DNA of 10,301 bases from Planctomycetaceae bacterium. Its GTDB lineage: Bacteria; Planctomycetota; Planctomycetia; Pirellulales; Thermoguttaceae. How positions within the stretch are numbered: position 1 is the stretch's first letter; each line of letters begins with the position of its first letter. The stretch lies in NCBI GenBank assembly GCA_031259095.1, contig JAIRLW010000049.1, forward strand, positions 1-10,301, given 5' to 3'. Made by a program: the position numbers and the translations under genes. A model generated the notes under the pieces. It did not search any database and had not been told where the DNA came from. It saw only the letters and a program-made list of their open reading frames with translations. Positions 7,101 through 10,301 of this stretch are shown here, one piece after another.

Positions 7101-10100
7101 CAACCTTATTATCAAAATAATCGTATAAGTTATAATAACAGCGAACATAAAAAATCGTTGCAAATCCCCAAAGACATTACTTCAACACTGCAAATTAACA
7201 ATAACAATATACTTGACGATCAATATGGAACACCAACAGGAAAACCGGGACAATTAAAGAAAGAGAAATCAACCATTAAATTTATTACTGAAGATTCTGT
7301 TTCTTTCGATATTCGACACGAAAATCCGGCGATACAAACATCGGAATCTGAACAAACACCGGAATCCGGTACGGTAATTGCGGGATTATCATCGGCACAA
7401 AAAACGTTGCCTCAAACCGTCCGCCGGCTTCAGTCAATACAACCGGTTTCTGTTATCGTTTCGGAAAATATGGCAATCGATTCTGTCGGCAATTATTCCG
7501 TGATCGGCAGTCGGGACAACCATGAAATTTACGTACAATTATCTCGTATTGCCGCCGGACAACATTGGGGCTGGATTACATTTTTGGTTGTTGTTCTGGT
7601 TGGTTTGTTTAGTCTTGGTCAATCCCGTCAACGCCGGACAATGTTTGTGTTCGGACTGTTGATTTTAGGAACGGTTTTAATTTTCGTTCCCGGTCTTGAA
7701 TTATTCGCAACAATTTTCAACGGAATTGTTTACGGTGCGGCGTTGACCGGCGCGGTTTATCTTGCCAATGCTCTTCGGTTAAAAATTGTTTCGGTAAAAG
7801 TCAAACCCCAAAATCACGAATCAACTATTTCCGCAACAAATCTTGTTTCCGTTTTATTTTTTATGTTCCTGTATTTACCGGTTCACGCCGCTGAGCAAAA
7901 TGAAAATCTTCCAAAGATTCAATTTCCCGAAGACGCTATTATCGTACCCTATTCTTCGGACAATCTTTTGGGAGACTCGCTGCCCGATCCCGACAAATTA
8001 ACGTTACCGGAACAATCCTTGCTGGTTCCCTACCGTCAATACACCGCAACACTTGAACTCATCCGAAAACAGAACGAAAAAATTCAAACCGATAAAAATG
8101 TACAAAAATTTGCGGTTCCGTATGCTGTTTCTTCCGCTGAATATCAAACAACATTGCCGACCGACGGCAATGATATTTTGTTACAAGGAAAAATCAATAT
8201 TGATGTTTTTACCGATCAAATGATTCTTGTTCCGTTAACGTTGGAAAACGGTGTTTTTGTACAACCGTTACTCGACGGCAAACCGGCGGCGCTTCATTCA
8301 ACAAGCAATCGTCAAACTTTTCTCCTTGTTGAAGGAAACGGCAGACATGAATTATCGTTTGGTATTCGTGTTCGGATTCAACGTCAAGGCGGTTGGCGGA
8401 TTGCGTCGGGCAAACTTCCGGCTGCATCTGTATCGAAAATTTCGTTGACCTTGCCTGACGAATCCGGTGATCTTTTAACCGGTAATCCGCTCGACAAGAA
8501 AAAATGGTCTTTCGGTACAAAAACGGTGAACACAAATACGAATACGAATATAATCACAGATGTTGCAAAAATTCAGGAAAAAATAATCGAAACCTCTCCC
8601 GAACCGAATGGTTCTTTTCATTGGCAATGGAGATCGGCGGTGTCGGAAGAAAATGTTGACCGGAGTCTCGAAGTGGAATCGGTAATTCGGTACGATATTC
8701 AGGACGACGGCGTGTGGGTACGTTGGACTCCTCTATTTCGTATCAGTCGGGGAAAATGGGAAATGTTTCGTTTGTGTTTGCCGAAAGATTATCTTATTGC
8801 GGAAATTGCCGGTGAAAATGTACGCGGCTGGAATATCGTACAAGAAGATTCCAAAATACGAACAATAGATATTGAACTCCTGAAACCGGCTGAAAAAATT
8901 GAAACATTATCGATTCTGCTGTCCGCTCCGCAAAAATCGGTCGAATCGCCGATAGAGTTATCGTTGCCGAATTTAACGGTTCCCGATGCGGGAATTCATC
9001 GGGGACAGATTGATTTATTTCACAGTACTTCGATGAAATTCACGCTTCAAAACTCAACCGGTTTATCGCCGACGAATCCCAAAGATCAGACGGAGCAGCA
9101 GACGGCTTTGAAATTTAATACAAAAGATCCATTCGGTTTCATGTTGTTCCGGTCTTTCCGGTTTTCTTCTGAAGATTATTCGTTACGGATTACAGGGAAA
9201 CGGACACAGACCAACCCGTCTATTGAAATTTTTTCCGTATTAAAAATAACCCGTCAGGATGTTTCTTTGGAAACGAAAATTCGGATTCATCCAAACAGGC
9301 AGCCATTTTATAAATCCATCCAATTACCCGAAAAATTTGTATTAAAAAATGTCAATGTACCGGACGGAATTTTATGGAATCGTGAATCCGGCAATGATAA
9401 AGAGCGTAAACTCAATATTATTTGTGCTGACGCTCGTTCTTCTCCGGTTGAAATTCTAATGGACGGCGATTTCAGCGGGGCGTTTTCCAAAGAACGTAAC
9501 GAAATTGAAATGTTGCCGGTTTTCAAAATAGAAAATCGAAACACACATACGATTATTGCCGTTCTTACGGAACCGTCGCTGGATGTTCGGGCGAATATTT
9601 CCAAAAGCGTAAGTATAATGACTCCTGATTCCGTGTTTTCACGGTTGTCTCTTCCAGAGCAACGTGAATTGATACGGATTGTATTATCCTTATGGTCTTC
9701 GTCGAAAAACCTCGACTGCAAACTGATCCTTTCTGAACGAAAACCGGAAATTCGTTGCAGCACGATTACTAATGTTCGGACAACCGCCGAATCAATTGAA
9801 GAAACAACATTGCTCGATTTTGATATTACTAAAGCAGGAGTTCGGAATATTGAATTTGTGTTACCCTCATGGATGAACAAGGCTAAAATTGATGTTCCAT
9901 TTCTCCGGCGTAAAACAGTTACACCTCTTGATACGGAAAATATCGAATCGCCGGTTCTTGTCCGTCTTGAACTTCATGAAGAAGTGATGGAACAATTGCG
10001 GGTTTTGGTTCAAACAGACCGGCGTTTACAGTCTGAAACAGATTACCATGTTTTCGTACCGATTATTCGTACCGGACAAACGATGCGGCAATATATTGTT

Positions 10101-10301
10101 ATGGAAAATGACCGGCGTTCACCGGATGAGATGGTTGTTGACCGGCTTCAACATCTTCAAGCGTTGAACCGTCAGCAAAGCGAATGGAGTTATCTGGCGT
10201 CTATTCTCGGCGGAAATGTTACCGAAGCTTATTTTGCAACGAAAAAAGATAGAGTCGGTAAAGACAATTCCGATAAAAATAGTTCCAATAATAACAGTTC
10301 C
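4023..10301 (+). CDS. giant exported protein, two fused A-like modules; 3' end outside window (module B1-B2)
   Basis: The frame from the ATG at 4023 has no stop for 2093 codons to the window edge. Function unknown; no catalytic motif is seen. Residues 1-28 are a signal peptide (cut likely TIFS/QE). B1 has a degenerate PY motif (34-66), an N-terminal domain (about 81-204), strand-rich units near 261-342, 457-552, 648-730 and 861-930, a low-complexity linker (1017-1138) and three membrane helices (1182-1250). A relic signal peptide (1272-1289) then leads into B2. B2 has a PY motif (1306-1349), an N-terminal domain (about 1368-1483) and units near 1551-1638, 1734-1818 and 1930-2003, the last with a KAG motif (1937-1939) matching KAG 485-487 in A. 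If B2 is as long as A after that motif, some 700 residues lie beyond the window. The fusion is inferred from sequence only. Confidence 0.93.
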   Translation, partial: MTVKFYFLFQFLFISLMFSALFSATIFSQEREIFVPETELGALFEGATNRILIKRNEFETLRQQAREIRLEMAQDKDKPPAEAVLLSSDYRVEISGFRAVIDGTLEIDVLTNDPVSIPLPLERVAVLEAAFDDSRQPVMMSDNNGQKMMILLGKQRYRIRLRLTTPLEIDATRQRLNFRMIYGTETSFRLSIPGDVELKGGAAVLLRKVENGATHFDLLLPPETRNNQTEILMSLNSHRKGEYSAKLVRSVQFAEVTEHYERLHATVSLNELHQGVREISFFVPEGFEITEVRSVFLDRWNVRKSEEKSNEKSNEKDKRDVLTILFREQVPDLTTIYLSAIKFAKIDTQWSFPSFQPLDTAVHSAVLGLLLDEDLEMFHVESNHLSPIDALSLKDAIPPSALELLPGSPTLRLVSAWYAPGKDELNKNVTAKFRRAETDTIIETVQNLILSEKEPVLQYTAKITPRVGKIFETTLEIPENWNVLNVLDAAGQPLDFRSVNSENTPDPSKNVSKNISDKTSKSVSEKISGKIIVRFSKGVAAGESVQFLLRVTGNVRDWFQNGTEKSLQYPVIRIHGSANEQGTISVQNEFEDDWEIIPAQTEHLTALNGNLSFRYSSTPFVLPLRLEKLQPRLKAGTIAFYGFEPSLFRVRYEIDCSIEQGTVRQLTLLLPASSPPTPSIQGLNGLNIKETLSEETEINGQKFRRWKILFAKPTSGKVRIGINFEQPISEQIFTNTDTATSFDLPPVIVENTAWQSGLVAVEGDEELDLTIPTERNGKPVLRSVDAGEISVAVYRPGKRLLGVYSVTDPQNNVTISIRKNQTTELLSALIRHVSVTARFDRSIGTESNNRIVLTEWNTGVLYSVLYEIQIAGGTANIRTSLDKSDELWSITLDGEPIKAQRVGDEILIPVSAQHNTDFRRLVLLYRSQSRFIFVPENRVILNFPALSINRKKGNEKIPVMQTSWNITPPFGYKITRIGDSVLQEPQPALFNLFHGVVGFFTVLTYRPVILWNNAPIEKMKQSLTLPQPYYQNNRISYNNSEHKKSLQIPKDITSTLQINNNNILDDQYGTPTGKPGQLKKEKSTIKFITEDSVSFDIRHENPAIQTSESEQTPESGTVIAGLSSAQKTLPQTVRRLQSIQPVSVIVSENMAIDSVGNYSVIGSRDNHEIYVQLSRIAAGQHWGWITFLVVVLVGLFSLGQSRQRRTMFVFGLLILGTVLIFVPGLELFATIFNGIVYGAALTGAVYLANALRLKIVSVKVKPQNHESTISATNLVSVLFFMFLYLPVHAAEQNENLPKIQFPEDAIIVPYSSDNLLGDSLPDPDKLTLPEQSLLVPYRQYTATLELIRKQNEKIQTDKNVQKFAVPYAVSSAEYQTTLPTDGNDILLQGKINIDVFTDQMILVPLTLENGVFVQPLLDGKPAALHSTSNRQTFLLVEGNGRHELSFGIRVRIQRQGGWRIASGKLPAASVSKISLTLPDESGDLLTGNPLDKKKWSFGTKTVNTNTNTNIITDVAKIQEKIIETSPEPNGSFHWQWRSAVSEENVDRSLEVESVIRYDIQDDGVWVRWTPLFRISRGKWEMFRLCLPKDYLIAEIAGENVRGWNIVQEDSKIRTIDIELLKPAEKIETLSILLSAPQKSVESPIELSLPNLTVPDAGIHRGQIDLFHSTSMKFTLQNSTGLSPTNPKDQTEQQTALKFNTKDPFGFMLFRSFRFSSEDYSLRITGKRTQTNPSIEIFSVLKITRQDVSLETKIRIHPNRQPFYKSIQLPEKFVLKNVNVPDGILWNRESGNDKERKLNIICADARSSPVEILMDGDFSGAFSKERNEIEMLPVFKIENRNTHTIIAVLTEPSLDVRANISKSVSIMTPDSVFSRLSLPEQRELIRIVLSLWSSSKNLDCKLILSERKPEIRCSTITNVRTTAESIEETTLLDFDITKAGVRNIEFVLPSWMNKAKIDVPFLRRKTVTPLDTENIESPVLVRLELHEEVMEQLRVLVQTDRRLQSETDYHVFVPIIRTGQTMRQYIVMENDRRSPDEMVVDRLQHLQALNRQQSEWSYLASILGGNVTEAYFATKKDRVGKDNSDKNSSNNNSS
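4122..4220 (+). repeat. PY motif, copy 2, degenerate (protein B residues 34-66)
   Basis: FVPETELGALFE (34-45) and ILIKRNEFETL (51-61), ending QQAR at 66, align with the PY motif of protein A in spacing and hydrophobic positions. Both Pro-Tyr pairs are lost or altered (PE and KR in place of PY). Confidence 0.65.
4941..4976 (+). repeat. 3 x 12-bp in-frame tandem repeat (EKSN)
   Basis: Units 4941-4952, 4953-4964 and 4965-4976 encode EKSN, EKSN and EKDK. The first two differ only at two third-codon positions. The repeat sits in the loop after strand FLDRWNV of the first strand-rich unit of B1 and before strand LTILF. Confidence 0.8.
5544..5615 (+). repeat. 6 x 12-bp in-frame tandem repeat (S-x-K/N-x)
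   Basis: Six adjacent 12-base units encode SKNV, SKNI, SDKT, SKSV, SEKI and SGKI (residues 508-531). The units keep the pattern TCW, then mostly A-rich codons. They fill the loop between strands LDFRSV and IIVRFSKG of the second strand-rich unit of B1, the same loop expanded in its first unit. Confidence 0.85.
7071..7436 (+). other. low-complexity Asn/Ser/Lys-rich linker in protein B (about residues 1017-1138)
   Basis: After the last recognisable strand-rich unit of B1 the sequence loses its alternating strand pattern and becomes rich in N, Q, S, K and T (for example INNNNILDD, TSESEQTPESGT). It is probably a disordered spacer between the exoplasmic body and the membrane block. Protein A has no equally long stretch here. 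Confidence 0.55.
7566..7772 (+). other. three-helix membrane block ending module B1
   Basis: Helices lie at about residues 1182-1198, 1207-1223 and 1227-1250. The loop after helix 1 is basic (R1202, R1204, R1205), and R1252, K1254, K1259 and K1261 follow helix 3. This matches the C-terminal block of protein A in number, spacing and charge, but here it lies in the middle of the polypeptide. Confidence 0.8.
7836..7889 (+). other. internal relic signal peptide (protein B residues 1272-1289)
   Basis: The hydrophobic stretch LVSVLFFMFLYLPVHA ends in V-H-A before A-E-Q, a good signal peptidase I type site between 1289 and 1290, and lies after a basic segment (K1254 to K1261). A mature-like start (AEQNE) and a PY motif follow, exactly as after the real signal peptides of A and B. 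No Shine-Dalgarno or suitable in-frame ATG precedes it (the only ATG, at 7863, is inside the core), so it is translated as part of B. It is either a fourth helix or a cleavage site. Confidence 0.7.
7938..8069 (+). repeat. PY motif, copy 3 (protein B residues 1306-1349)
   Basis: IIVPYSSDNLL (1306-1316) and LLVPYRQYTATLELIRK (1333-1349) keep both Pro-Tyr pairs. The spacing between them is longer than in protein A (27 rather than 18 residues). It marks the start of module B2. Confidence 0.7.
8529..8549 (+). repeat. short 6-bp in-frame repeat (NT)n
   Basis: Residues 1503-1509 read NTNTNTN, encoded by 3.5 copies of AAYACR. It lies in a linker between the N-terminal domain of B2 and its first strand-rich unit. 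Confidence 0.6.

Noticed and set aside
7863..7889. ATG at 7863 as the start of a separate gene for module B2
   Set aside because: No Shine-Dalgarno precedes it, and starting there would remove most of the hydrophobic core of the signal-like segment; the frame is continuous with B1.
9308..9880. Reverse-strand open frame of 190 codons, the longest antisense frame
   Set aside because: It lies fully inside gene B, whose frame has a coherent protein pattern through this stretch; the antisense translation shows no recognisable features and no clear ribosome site was identified.
386..10301. CRISPR array, tRNA, rRNA or insertion sequence
   Set aside because: No spacer-separated direct repeats, no cloverleaf or rRNA-like sequence and no transposase motif or terminal inverted repeats were seen; the tandem repeats present are all coding and adjacent without spacers.

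Overview
The window holds two long plus-strand genes in one apparent operon, behind a short AT-rich intergenic stretch. Both genes encode very large exported, membrane-anchored, beta-strand-rich proteins of unknown function. From memory, the sequence style recalls a family of very long 'hypothetical' exported proteins in Planctomycetota (Pirellulales-like). Typical phrases are the N-terminal 'PY' motif (VYIPYEKL ... VFMPYDEF), FYYEILFSTIKSLRIDVP, AAFEFHDDW, EEVKRTSIE and EPAVQKVYL. I could not check this with a search. By eye the G+C content is about 40-45%, which is low for that phylum and may point to an unusual low-GC lineage.

Layout. 1-385: intergenic, no convincing gene. It has a set of three imperfect 9-mers and a hairpin followed by eight T's that looks like a terminator. 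386-4033: gene A, 1215 residues, with signal peptide, long exoplasmic part, three C-terminal membrane helices and a Q/E/T-rich cytoplasmic tail. 4023-10301: gene B overlaps A by 11 bp, has its own Shine-Dalgarno inside the end of A, and stays open for 2093 codons to the window edge, so its end is not seen.

Main observation. Gene B reads as two A-like modules fused head to tail. B1 (about residues 29-1250) has its own signal peptide, PY-type motif, beta-rich body and a three-helix block like that of A. It is followed by a short basic stretch and a segment that still looks like a complete signal peptide (hydrophobic core ending V-H-A before A-E-Q). A second PY motif and a second copy of the N-terminal domain (B2) follow. 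The window therefore carries three paralogous modules, A, B1 and B2, the last two in one polypeptide. The charge pattern fits the relic signal peptide acting as a fourth helix that returns B2 to the exoplasmic side, or being cut by signal peptidase to release B2.

Within the modules a unit of roughly 70-105 residues recurs about eleven times. Several short in-frame tandem DNA repeats (units of 9, 12, 15, 24 and 36 bp) expand loops and linkers; three of them lie in what looks like the same loop of this unit. The proteins are probably co-translated and may act together at the cell envelope as elongated scaffold or surface proteins. That role is inference: I see no catalytic motif.
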